From NCBI GenBank assembly GCA_947247005.1, contig OX365955.1:42077822-42141821 (forward strand): a stretch of 64,000 bases of DNA, given 5' to 3'. The translations under genes were made by a program, and so were the position numbers. The notes beneath the pieces were generated by a model. That model was given only the letters and a program-made list of their open reading frames with translations, had not been told where the DNA came from and made no database searches. Position 1 is the stretch's first letter. Every line of letters starts with the position of its first letter. Positions 28,309-39,023 of the stretch are shown here, one piece after another. This DNA comes from Spisula solida (Eukaryota; Mollusca; Bivalvia; Venerida; Mactridae).

Positions 28309-29114
28309 CTATAAATTCTTCACCAAATGGTTGGATGTTAAACTTTTATCTCTATTTTCTTTGTTCAATACTTCATTGAAGTACTGTGCCCATCTTTCTA
28401 CTTGATCTTTTTGTGATGTCAGGGTGTTTCTTTCTTTACTTTTAACTGGTTTGTCAGTGTTTTGTTGTTTCCCACACATCTTTCTGTTTGTTCTATACAA
28501 CATGCCCAGGTCTCCTCTAAGCACAGCCTCTTCTGCTTGAACTAATTTCTGTGTTAAGGTTTTTAGCTCACCTGCCACAAAGTGTCAAGGTGAGCTTTTG
28601 TGATTGTTTTTTGTCCGTCCGTAACTTTTCACCGTTAACACTCTAGCACTTTCTTTGATCTTCATCAAACTTGGTCAGTAGTTGTACCTCAATGAAATCT
28701 AGGTCAAGTTTGAAGTTGGGTCATGTGGGGTCAAAAACTAGGTCAATAGGTCAAATAATAGCAAAACCTTGTTAACACTCTGGAGGTCACATTTTTGCTT
28801 TGATCTTCACCAAACTTGATCAGTAGTTGTATCTCAATGAAATCTAGGTCAGCTTTGAAATTGGGTCATGTGGGGTCAAAAACTTTTGTACCAAGGACAG
28901 TTTCGGCTGTCTCCTTATAAATGACCTTGATGGCATCCCACTCATTTTCAATGTTCTCACCAGTGTTGTTTTCAATATCTTCAATTGTGTTCAAAGCTGC
29001 AAATCTGTTTCTTAGCTGTATTCTGAATTTTTGTAGGGCATCAGGTTCTTTGAGTTTCTGTTTGTTGTATAATTTTCGTTTAGTCTGGCTTTTTGGGGTC
29101 TTCTTCAAACTCAA
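28309..29114 (-). mobile_element. LINE ORF2 remnant, interrupted
   Basis: Two minus-strand segments, 29,114-28,891 and 28,562-28,309, give non-LTR retrotransposon linker sequence between endonuclease and reverse transcriptase: ENEWDAIKVIYKETAETVLG, then LTQKLVQAEEAVLRGDLGML and QVERWAQYFNEVLN. They are continuous except for the core-repeat element inserted at 28,563-28,890. No RT catalytic core is present. Family not assigned. Confidence 0.7.
28563..28890 (-). mobile_element. core-repeat element inserted in the LINE remnant
   Basis: Starts TTTTAGCTCACCTGCCACAAAG, with the terminal GCTCACC...GGTGAGC palindrome, then (TTGTCCGTCCG), then two diverged cores with TCAACTTGGTCAGTAGTTGTA-like phrases. 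Same family as 50,953-51,650. The distal end is truncated. Confidence 0.65.
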
Positions 29115-29701
29115 TCTGTTTGAAATTATATTTGACTAATAAGGTTTTTTCCTTCTATTTGACCAGTAATCAAGTGTGTAATTTTTAACGTGCTCAAGTG
29201 AATGTATACTGAATACATAAAGAAATGCACATGTTACATTTTCTCCATGTGGTTACATGTTAGCCTATAGCTTTCTTCGAAGGTCACATAGAACAAAACG
29301 TTTTTGTGTGTTTTGATTGTCAACACATAAAAGTTGTTTCTGTAGTCCCTTTTCAGCTAAGAATTCTAGGAAGAAATTGCTGAATGTGTTAATTCCCAGA
29401 AAATGCTCCTTTAACCTTTAACCTTTGACTTGCATTTAAAAATCTTCAAATCAGAGTCACATGTGAATACAGTTCTAGAATGAAAGCAGAGATACCTGGG
29501 AACAAGAAGACACAAAAATGACTGATAAATATACGTAGTACAGCAAGAAAATGGCAGACTGACCAAAATGACCGGTTTAACATGTAACCCTATGGAGAAA
29601 ATAGAGTAGAATATGTGCGTTTCTTTATGTACTCATGTATGAGTTCTGTCCCTTGCATTATTACAGCCATTTTGATAATGTTAATTGTTTATATATCACG
29701 A

Positions 29702-29940
29702 AGAATTTGACACGATCCTGACCTTTGTTCATGAATATACTACAAGGTTGAATATATTAATTTCCGCGAGCAAATTCTTAATTGTGCAATATCGGTCCTT
29801 TAGATTTGTGTTGGTATTACACCCCGAGCATCTTCCTGATACTCCCGGCTTATGAATACATACAACCGTGATTAAAAATATATACAATATATCAGCTGTT
29901 AAATTATGCAAATGAAAGGTTGAGAGTCGTGTCGAATTCT
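29702..29940. mobile_element. 239-bp MITE
   Basis: Ends AGAATTTGACACGATC and its complement ending GTGTCGAATTCT. No clear target duplication beyond 2-3 bp. AT-rich interior without a frame. Confidence 0.6.
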
Positions 29941-30284
29941 CTGGACTATACTATCTTGATTTGATGTTCACAACCATACATCTAGTGATAGCATTATGCA
30001 ATGTATTTATACATTTGTACTTTTATTTTAGTTTATTTCTTCAAATTCATTACTTGTTAAAGGACCCAGTGATATTATGAGCCCAGCCTATTTAATTTAT
30101 TGATTTATTAAATGATTAAAGCTCTGTACATGTTTAGTTTCATATATTTTCTGTTATCATTTTTGTTGTTCAAAAATTTCATAACTTGAGAGGGTGTTCA
30201 AACCATTCAGCTCTAGTGATAATCATACTGACTGTTAGTTGGGACACATGGAACAATTATATACATGTTAATGTTGATAATATT

Positions 30285-30569
30285 TTTATGCCCCCGTATC
30301 GATAGATCGGGAGGCATATAGTGATTCACCTGTCCGTCCGTTCGTTCGTTCGTCCTGGTTAACCCAAATTGACTGTTTCTTCTAGCATAATTATGGCTTG
30401 CTACAAAGCTTCCAAACTTGCATGGATGTTGTATATGAACACTCTCCACACACCTGTATCACCTGACCCCATTTTGACCTTCACCTTGACCTAATTTTGG
30501 ACTTAGACTTATTTATGGACAAGGCTTCCACAGGGGGCATAAGCGTTTATTGAACGCAGTCTTGTTTTA
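30285..30569 (-). mobile_element. short pearl-like element, reverse copy
   Basis: Reverse complement of the element at 16,754-17,052, including the tetranucleotide run (30,336-30,352, CCGTTCGTTCGTTCG) and the AAACAAGACTGCGTTC end at 30,569. Differences are scattered substitutions and a shorter microsatellite. Confidence 0.78.
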
Positions 30570-30716
30570 TACATTTATTCCAAAATCAGAAATCTAGCCT
30601 AAGGAAACCTCTCAATTTCATCTTAGAAAAGATTTACAGTTTTCCACTGAATGGTGAATCTTATATCTTGTATGGATTTAAAGACTGACTCCTTAGAACA
30701 TCCTCTAGTGTATGTA

Positions 30717-30883
30717 CAGTCAGATCTCGATGCAACAACGCTGTTTTTTTCCAAGAAAAATGTTATAACAAATATGTCGGTATAATTGATACAAAGAGCG
30801 TTTTAATGCTTTTGTCCCCAAAATATTATTTCAGTATAATGAATTTGTCAGTATATTGGGTGTCGTTATATCGAGACCTGACT
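30717..30883. mobile_element. pogo/Tigger-like MITE
   Basis: CAGTCAGATCTCGATGCAAC at the left and TTATATCGAGACCTGAC at the right, with TA on the outside. Relative of the CAGT...ACTG group at 5,705-5,880 by end structure only. Confidence 0.6.
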
Positions 30884-31127
30884 ATTTAGTTTGATAGAGC
30901 CAGCTTCCTGCAAAGGGGTAGGTTTTTTAACAGTGTCTACATGACGTTGATATAACCCTGTGTTTTCTATCTGTTTTCTGTTACGGATGTTTTCTCTTCG
31001 TAGGCTCCTATTGCTGACTTCAAAGGTCAATCCAAAATCAAATGATTGTATGAATGTCACATTCAATGGACAATGGGTAGTGTGGCCACATTCAACTGCA
31101 ACTATAGAATTATTAAAAAACTATATA

Positions 31128-31406
31128 CAAGGTGTTTCATAATATCTGACTCCATTACAACCGAATGCCATGAGAAAATGCTTGGTCTCATCTGATGTTT
31201 TCATATACCAATGGAAAGCTAACATTTGCGAGTTTCATTCAATATATAACATGACCATGTTACTATCGATGCAACTGGGGAATTTAGATTCTTATCGAAA
31301 AAATGACGTTTTTCAATAATCTAAACTCCTGTCTTGCATCAGATGAGATCAAGCATGTTCTCATGGCATTCGGTTGTAATGGGGTCAGATATTATGAAAC
31401 ACCCTG
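31128..31406. mobile_element. MITE with ~75-bp inverted ends, TA target
   Basis: CAAGGTGTTTCATAATATCT pairs with AGATATTATGAAACACCCTG; the pairing continues through CATTACAACCGAATGCCATG for about 75 bp. TA flanks at 31,126-31,127 and 31,407-31,408. The 148-residue frame overlapping its right end is an artefact. Confidence 0.8.
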
Positions 31407-31753
31407 TACATGTACGTTCTTGATTAAAGCATGTGCTTTTCCATCGCCCTATCAAGTTTGTTATTCGGAAGTCAAAACATTCTTACGGTACAATAACGAA
31501 ATGAGTCCAGTTCAATTGTGCCACACTATTACGCATCGTTCTAGGAAATTCAATAGGATAAGAAAAGAAAAGAAGACTAATTACATTTTCTACCTTTTTT
31601 ATTTAAGTCCCAAAATTAAAAGAGCAAAAAAGCAACACTTGGAAGCACTTATAACTGTGTACAGTATAACCTGGTTTATCCGGAACCTGTTTTTACTGGC
31701 AACCTGTCTTAACCGGCATGTTTGTCAGTCCCGGCAAAACTCAGCCTGACAAC

Positions 31754-31899
31754 CACAGGTAACTGTTTCATTGATTAAGAGATAAAAAATTATAAAAACA
31801 TTTTTTTGTAAAATTTATATATCCATAAGTTATGAATATATAAATTTTACAAAAAAAATATTTTTTTTTTAAATCTTATCAATGATACAGTTACCTGTG
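31754..31899. mobile_element. hAT MITE (CACAGGTAACTG family), copy 2
   Basis: CACAGGTAACTGTTTCATTG at the left, AATGATACAGTTACCTGTG at the right, with an internal self-complementary AT stretch. Flanking 8-mers match only partly, so the duplication has decayed. Confidence 0.75.
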
Positions 31900-32367
31900 T
31901 GTACAGCAATATATAGAGGATATTTGTTTGTTTTGATTGAATATGGTTTATATCTCATCGTGTAGTGATAAAATTCAATATTTTCAAGAGCGCGTAGCAT
32001 TTATTTAATGCTTTTATGGTGTCAAAACTGGTACTATTTATGCCAAATTACCACTGTGGTTAGGCTACGTATGAATATGTTATTCACTTCACAATCTGCC
32101 ATCTTGGATTATGGTGAATAGGTGAAAACGACTTTTTTGAGAATTTTGCATTAAACCATACACCAACTTGTAGGAAATGGTCTAAGAATAAAACCCCCCA
32201 CATGACATGTTTCCGTTCAGTAATAAAAAAGTTACAGACATTTTAGTGTTGAGATTTTGGTAAATTAAAGTAGTCCCTGTGAGGGGGCGGAGCTTATATC
32301 AGTCACATTGTAGGTGATAACCAGTGACTGATATAGGTTTTATTTCACTGATAGAATTCCATATCTC

Positions 32368-32452
32368 ATCAGTTAGCATTAAATAAAATTCCATATCTCA
32401 TCAGTTAGCATTAAATAAAACTCCATATCTCATCAGTTAGCATTAAATAAAC
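32368..32452. repeat. 33-bp triplicate repeat
   Basis: CTCCATATCTCATCAGTTAGCATTAAATAAA-type unit repeated three times with one or two changes. Non-coding, inside the pogo-like element. Confidence 0.75.
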
Positions 32453-32550
32453 ACAGATAGCTTAATAATAATTGGCTGGCAGTAAATATAATATGACTAT
32501 GATTGGTAGTACTATGCAATAGCCTTAAATGAAATAAAGACTAATATATA

Positions 32551-33090
32551 CTCCTCAAACTTTGCCAAGGGCCAAGAAATTGATTTTGGTGTCAGTCTCA
32601 CGTTATATGTACAACACCGATGAAGAAAACGTTGTGCCACGGATATACACTAGTATTATGTATTTCCGTGGTTGTGCAATTATTAAAATACCATCTTATC
32701 TGCTTCTAAAGTTCGAAGCTTGATGTCTTGCATTTGATACGCATTGCCAAAATGACGTCGTTTTCCAGTAACTGATAAGCCCTATTGCTGGGGACCAAAG
32801 TGGCTAAATTAACATTGAAATCTTTATCCCGTTTTTATTACCATAACGTGCAAGACCCAAAATGCCAAGAAAACGACCGCATTCCGTTACTACAGAGGCT
32901 TGAATGCAGCACAAACATTTTAATGGGGTTGGGCTTATCAGCACTTAGACATTAAATTTTGAAGTAATCTTTATTGGTTTACAATGTTGCATATGTAGCA
33001 TTCTTTTTTGAAAATTCTACCTATTCTACTTATTCAATTTACAAAATATTCAAATGGAAACTTTCTTGGCCCTTGTCAAATTTTGAGTAG
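32551..33090. mobile_element. 540-bp inverted-repeat element, TA target
   Basis: CTCCTCAAACTTTGCCAAGG on the left and CCTTGTCAAATTTTGAGTAG on the right, both bounded by TATA. Mariner-like ends, no frame. Nested in the element at 31,662-33,236. Confidence 0.72.
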
Positions 33091-33270
33091 TATATAATAA
33101 ACAGTTCTTTGGACCAGGAGCATACCTGCATCGTAATAACAGCACTGTTTTTTAGATCAAAAGGTTCCATACAAATACACAATATCCGGCACCATCACTC
33201 AGTCCGACGGGATGCCAGATAAACCAGGTTATACTGTATTCGATTTACACAAATATCTGATTATTCTATA

Positions 33271-33506
33271 CACTCAACCACTTTTCTAATTGGTCACTTT
33301 TCAAACCCTAAATACGTTTAACTGTGATCATAATTTTTAACAATATGTGGCACACAAACGTGTTATGCAATAGTCCTATAACACTCAAATCATTATAAAT
33401 AAAAATCACATGCATGCTCATTCATGCGATAATTTTTGCATTTTCCCCATCAAATAATATGATATTTCGGGTTTGAATAGTGACCAATTAGAAAAGTGGT
33501 TGAGTG
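33271..33506. mobile_element. 236-bp MITE, TA target
   Basis: CACTCAACCACTTTTCTAAT and its exact complement at the right end (about 30 bp of perfect inverted repeat). TA on both sides (33,269-33,270 and 33,507-33,508). Confidence 0.82.
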
Positions 33507-34062
33507 TATTGTGTATATTGACATTAGAAACAAATAAAGATTCAGTAAAATATGATATTGCTTAATAACATTTCATTACATAAAATATGAGTTTTAGGAA
33601 ACCAGTACTTTATTCAGCTTTGAGTAAAATTGTGAATTAGCGAAATCTACTCCAGCTCAAATGAGCTAATAACATGTCATTCCTAAGGGTTTATGCTTTG
33701 CAACGTTGTGACATAATATCGTATACTGACTGTTGATCGAAGCATAATTTGACACTGGTGTGCAGTTTATACACATTTATAATACACTTGCTGCGTTTAA
33801 TAATCAACTTTTGAAATCAGGTGTTGATAAGCCCAAAAGCAATGTTGACTCCCTATATCTTGGTTTTAGTGCTATGAAGTTATATAAAATGACTTCATGA
33901 AATTGAATTATGTTATTTTCGCAGTCCAAATGGCACTATTCATTGAAATACACGATTTAAAAAGTTGTGGAATACGTTGTGTGTCGATTCAAAGCCAAAT
34001 ACACAAAATTTCATTAAAAATATCAAAGGGTTATTGGGGATCGAAAAATGCACAGTTATAAG

Positions 34063-34242
34063 CACAGGTAACTGTATCATTGATAAAAAGTAACAACTAT
34101 TATTTTTAAGTTTATAAAATTTATGTTATCTTTACTACAAATGCACCTTTCTAAGATCTATACTTACATGTAGTTACATAAATTGTATACAAAAATCATG
34201 TTTGTTTTAACTCTTCATCATCAATGATAATAGTTACCTGTA
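34063..34242. mobile_element. hAT MITE (CACAGGTAACTG family), copy 3, 8-bp TSD
   Basis: Same ends as 9,593-9,705. GTTATAAG is duplicated at 34,055-34,062 and 34,243-34,250. Confidence 0.85.
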
Positions 34243-34519
34243 GTTATAAGTCCCCCAAGTGTAAATAGTGGTAAAAATGAATATAATTTACTCACATTTT
34301 ATACAGCAAAAAAAGCTATGTTACTAAATGTATGGAAGCAATCTATGACAAAGATTAAAATAAATTAAACAAGATCTAACCCTTAAGATTATGAATACAC
34401 CCAAACATATTGCCTCGTAGTTTTGCAAGCTTCAGAACTTTGTGAAACTTACTAAAATTCCGAACAATAGTTACAGCAAAATTGTATCCATGGACAAAAA
34501 TGTGCACATCGAACTAGGC

Positions 34520-34917
34520 TTGGTAGTGATGAGACTAGTCAAAGGTCTTTGACGATGATCATTCCATTTTAAAAGGTCGACACGTCAGTGTAAATAATAG
34601 ACCATTTAGTTATGGTATCCAGAACTATGATGAGACTGGTGAATCATGCAAAGTTTCGTCAAAATCAAAATATCTCTGATAAAATTACAAGCGAAATAAC
34701 CAAAGGACAATAACTGCCTTAGCATTGATCCTACCCGATGTGCGACTACTATATGCACAACTGGGCTTGCAGTACAGATAAGTCGAGCAAAGTTTCATTT
34801 ACATTTGACCAATGGTTACCACGAAATAGCCCTGGACTGACCAACCAACAGACCAAGCGACAAGCATGACTCCAATATAGCCGCCATATACTTCGTATCT
34901 GGGGGTATAAAAAGATG
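34520..34917. mobile_element. core-repeat element fragment
   Basis: Phrases such as GACCAACCAACAGACCAAGC followed by GCCGCCATATACTTCGTATC and GGGGGTATAAAAAG resemble the 3' half of other core-repeat elements here. Boundaries are uncertain. Confidence 0.4.
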
Positions 34918-35090
34918 AACAAGATTGCCTTATAATAGCCAGTTCGCTTACATGCCAATTTATGTTCCTTTATCTACGATATGACGTTATTATAAAGGTC
35001 TGAATCAGTCTGTTTTTAGAAACAATCTGGTTATTCACAAATACTCATACATGTATTAAGGTTACTGTATATGACATAAATTATCTTTAA

Positions 35091-36300
35091 ACAAGACTGT
35101 CTTAAGCGCTCACCAGATCTAGGACCTTTAGTATAGAAACAAACCCAGATGACCTAGTGAACTTGACCATGACAAAGTTGTGCAAGCAGTGCTTACAAGG
35201 TTTTGCTGACCTATGTATTTGACCCCAGCTGGTGCAGTTACCAACTTGACCAATATTTTACAGAGATAGACACTGAGACGAGGCCCCGATCTTCAAAAGG
35301 ATAGCAAATATGAGCTAAATATCATCTTGCATATTGTCATTCATCTTAGAAGTAATTTCCATGGGAGGGTGGACTCAAAATTGCCATCACAAAACAGACA
35401 CTTTATTTTGGTTTTATTACAGTAAAAGATCAGGAACTTCTGACGTATCAAAAATTCAGAATCTTGTTTAAGCAAAATCGCAATTAGAGCTGAGATTTCT
35501 ACTTGAGATGCTTCGCGAGATCGGGACCAGGTATCGATCTCCCGAAGCAACACAATTACAAATCTCATCTCAAATTGAGATTTTACTCAAATCAGCTCCG
35601 AATGAGATGCGAAGAGTTTCAAGATTTTTCAGTGAAGCAGCCTGGTGACCTAGTTGATGCACTCGAACTTTGCTTAGATTTGACACAGACAGGCATGGTC
35701 ATGTTTCATAGATAATAGAGAGGTTTCGATGCGAACGTGTACGACTACGTGAACGTGTAGCTGCCCGTACATGTATACGTACGCGTTGCAATTAAAAGTG
35801 GCTTGCGAAAGACAACGTGTGCGTGTAACATCACATGATCGTTGTAACATGATTTCTTCGTGAATCGATAATGAGTGTTTACATAAACTCAATGAAATCA
35901 CGGGCGATGAATTATTGGGTTTCCCGTGCATACGCATACCTGTGTGACATAGTACACACTATATTTTCGTCTGTCACACGTCGGTTACTTGTAGAAACTA
36001 CACATACATGGATGACGAAATACTCAAAAGTAGTATTGACGTACACGTACACGTTACATGTTGACTTTCGCAACCTCTCTATTAAGTAAACAATGTGTCC
36101 TTTAGATGTTAAAAGGGTTTTGTTTTATGTGACCTATATTTTTATCCCAGATTACCCAATTGCGAACTTTACTTAGATTTTACACAGACACGCATAGTGG
36201 CCAGGTTTCATTATGACCTTTATAGTGTTATGGTGTTAATGACGGTGTTGAGAAATTGTTGACGACGGACGTAGAGTGATCACCATAGCTCACCTTGAGC
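35091..36300 (+). mobile_element. core-repeat element with nested MITEs
   Basis: Starts AAACAAGACTGTCTTAAGCG and shows cores (TGACCTAGTGAACTTGACC, ACCTAGTTGATGC, GTGACCTATATTTTTATCCC) and a 3' part GACGGACGTAGAGTGATCAC with AGCTCACC. It is broken by a diverged CAGG...GCATCTCAA element (35,282-35,534) and by the inverted-repeat element at 35,713-36,084. Confidence 0.6.
35713..36084. mobile_element. 372-bp inverted-repeat element
   Basis: TAATAGAGAGGTTTCGATGC at the left, GACTTTCGCAACCTCTCTATTA at the right. The inner flanks of both arms are rich in ACGTGTACG/CGTACACGT words. No frame. Confidence 0.7.
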
Positions 36301-36693
36301 ACAAATTACTTGGGTGGAATAAAACAATAACAGCGTAAAGACGAAAATGATGAGTGGATGTACAGATGTGTTAAAAGAGTAAAATATAGACAGACAAAAC
36401 AAAAATTAGAAAAAGAAAGAAACTCGGAGTGTCATTGGCCCTATATAGCTCTCACTTGAGAACTTGCAGTTTAGGCAGAATGTTATGATATGATCTAATA
36501 TTGGCCATCAGGTGACCCATTTGTGTCCTCTCACTTTTCTAAAAAGGTTTTCCCTTGATTTGGCCTGGTGACATAGTTTATGAACGCAGATGACACAGTT
36601 GCAAATTGAACACGTTTTAACAGAGCCACACATTGTGAGCGGGTTCCATAAAGACTAGGTCAAACTGTTGTGTACCAACAAGGCTTTTCTTTG
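36301..36693 (+). mobile_element. core-repeat array, left half of the Gypsy target
   Basis: TTTTCCCTTGATTTGGCCTG, GGTTCCATAAAGACTAGGTC and AGGCTTTTCTTTGAT are diverged core phrases of the pearl-like type. The array resumes at 44,949 after the retrotransposon, so the LTR element landed inside it. Confidence 0.55.
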
Positions 36694-36697
36694 ATAT
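36694..36697. other. Gypsy target-site duplication, left copy
   Basis: ATAT directly before TGTAACG. The same ATAT stands at 44,945-44,948 after CGTTACA. 4 bp is usual for Ty3/Gypsy integrases. Confidence 0.85.
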
Positions 36698-37660
36698 TGT
36701 AACGTTTTCGGCCGTCGTCTTTTAAACTCTAAATGTGGTAGCGTACAACTTATGGTTATTGTCCAACAATAACCGTCCAACAGATGTAACCTAATGTTCC
36801 CAACTAACAAAAGTCATCAACGTTCACACAGGCCTATTCTCGTGTTGTTCTAACTATTTATGGCTATAGCCTGCTCCCTAGAAGAGATACGCTCAAGAGA
36901 CCCTGCAGCGTACACAGCTACCCACGGCTGTAGACTGTCTCCACACAGCAGTCACCCACAACCCTTGACTGTAGCTCTAACCTACTACACGCTGAGCAAG
37001 CCTCACACAATACGTTCCAACAACGTAATACGTTCCACCAACGTCTCTTCTCCAGCAGACGCACCAACCAAACAACACCTAGCTGGAACAATTATTAACC
37101 ACGTTTACTGGTACTCCGCAACTATGTCCCCTAATAGCTTTTCAAGGAAGCGAGGCTTCACGAGAAGTCACTAGCAAGAGACACTTGCGTAAATACACAG
37201 AGTGTAGCGCTGGTCAATAATTCACTTCGTTTTACCAAAGTGAACGAGTCAACTTTCGCAAGCAGACTGACGAGCACAGTGTGTGCTACGGTATATATAC
37301 CCTCGTTCGGTAAGACACGCCCCTTTCTGTCAATTCAATGAAACACCCGCCATCTAGCGGGTTCCGAAGCTGAACGTAAACTAACGGAAATAACCGATAC
37401 GTACCGGGATACTTTAACCAATGTTTCAGGCAATATCTCGCAACTATATCAATAAATATAATAACCATGCAGTGTACTTACAATTACTGTGAACATCAAA
37501 CCCACATGTCCTACTAAATATGCTTATTTCATAAAAATACAATCAATAACCGATACATACCGAGTTTTGTTGATAGCGGTGCAAATGGAGTCAAAATATA
37601 CAAAGGGGAACAACTACCGATATCTTAATAACGGGTAGGTCTAAAACCCTACACGTTACA
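36698..37660 (-). repeat. 3' LTR
   Basis: 963 bp, TGTAACG...CGTTACA. Contains the palindromic TATA word GGTATATATACC at 37,289-37,300. The 104-codon plus-strand frame inside is present unchanged in both LTRs but has no sign of being a gene. Confidence 0.95.
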
Positions 37661-37675
37661 TTACCCCCTGCCTTC
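37661..37675 (-). other. polypurine tract
   Basis: On the minus strand GAAGGCAGGGGGTAA directly precedes the 3' LTR. Standard place for plus-strand DNA priming. Confidence 0.75.
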
Positions 37676-38259
37676 AAAATTTAATCGTCCCGATTAAGTA
37701 AGAATTAGACTATTCATATAAATGGACACCAACAGTCATAACTCTCAAGTAATTATCAAACTCCTGTTTGTCGGGAAACGGCAACTTGGTAATCATTCGT
37801 AGTGGCAGTTATACATATCAATCTATAAACTAAGCGAGTACTTATTTCAAAAATAGACTTCAGTTGTGTTTGCTGAAGAGACAGCATACAGAAGAGAAAG
37901 TAGTGTGATACAAGGTATCCGGGTGCGATACCCTAGCTCTTTACGAAAAGATCCCTTGGTTCTTTAACGTGCCCTGTGTAAAGCACCGGTACACGTGAGG
38001 CTACACCTGGGTTTCCAACCAGTTCACCTCAAACATATATAACATATCTCAAACAAAAACAACACTTCATTCCTTTAATTGAAGGAAACACCAACAGTAA
38101 AAACTGCTAGATAACATACATACACATAGCCTTATTTATGACTTAATGACTTATACAGTGATAGTAACAACAACATTTTAACGACAGAACAGTTCAACTA
38201 ATCAACTTATGAACTAGGCAACAACATCGCCATATGATATCTGCATTTTAACTCCAAAG
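37676..38259 (-). other. untranslated stretch between gag-pol stop and 3' LTR
   Basis: About 580 bp with no frame of note after the gag-pol stop. Contains a short inverted repeat TTCCTTTAATTGAAGGAA (38,070-38,087) on the plus strand. Confidence 0.6.
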
Positions 38260-39023
38260 TTATTGGATAAAATGTCCTCTGGTAATGTGCGAGTAGAAGG
38301 AATATTTATCTGCACACACATTACCACAAACATTACATTTAAAAGGTGTGTCCCTGTTGTGGCATCCCTGATGAATTGAGTACAACACACTATCACCAAA
38401 ACTGATATTACAAAACACACATGTATTACTAGTAGCATAACTTTTCACTAGTTCCTTGGGTGGGGCAACCTTAGGTGGGGCAACCTTAGGCACCAACTGC
38501 ATAACATTCTCTCTATGTGATACCTTACTCGAGACAACTGGCATGGGAGATGTCCTCTTCCTTACCATCCTCCCAATGGCCATGTCCGTCAGCTCTGCCC
38601 CTTGTTTAACGTTTGGAGCAACATGTACTTCTGGCTGACGACATTGTATACTGCCACTTGGTTCCGGCTCTTTCTCTCTTGTTTCAAGCTGCTCTGTAGA
38701 ACTAGTGCTTGGTGTAGGCTCTTCACCCAACTCAATGTCTGAATCATTATCCCAATCACTCTCATTATCACTATTAGACTTATCTACCTTGTTTTCCGTG
38801 GTCTTATTGGCAACGGTTTCGTCAGCTTGATGGAACTTTTTCAAATGCTGCACATAGTAGGCCTTCTTTTTAAAAGTTCTTTTACAGGAGTCACAACCAA
38901 ACTGTTTGCCCACACATTTGAGAAGATGGTACTGAAAATCTGGTGCATCTATGTGCTCTTCACATGAAGGACATATTGTCGGTGGTTTTCTAACAGTCGT
39001 TTTGGTAAGAGGCATTTTGGTAA
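38260..39023 (-). other. zinc-finger module with its own splice acceptor
   Basis: Immediately before the fingers, minus strand, stands TTCTTTCTCTTTTCAG (ending at 39,024), then an in-frame ATG 8 nt later (39,015-39,013) starting MPLTKTTVRKPPTICPSC. A subgenomic spliced RNA could express the module alone, as env is expressed in other LTR elements. Fingers: C1653/C1656/H1668/C1672, C1679/C1682/H1695/H1700, C1837/C1840/H1853/H1857, C1865/C1868/H1881/H1886, with an acidic linker (1718-1737). Confidence 0.65.

Larger units (their letters stand above)
31662..33236. mobile_element. 1.57-kb pogo-like element with nested insertions
   Basis: Ends CAGTATAACCTGGTTTATCC and GATAAACCAGGTTATACTG, TA outside. 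Within it are the hAT MITE copy at 31,754-31,899 and the inverted-repeat element at 32,551-33,090, plus three copies of a 33-bp repeat CATCAGTTAGCATTAAATAA (32,370-32,450). No transposase frame. Confidence 0.7.

Noticed and set aside
31303..31749. 148-codon plus-strand frame
   Set aside because: Starts in the right arm of a MITE and ends in a pogo-like element; no conserved domain.
36860..37174. 104-codon plus-strand frame, repeated at 44,145-44,459
   Set aside because: Identical because it lies in both LTRs; antisense to the element, no domain, no reason to think it is translated.
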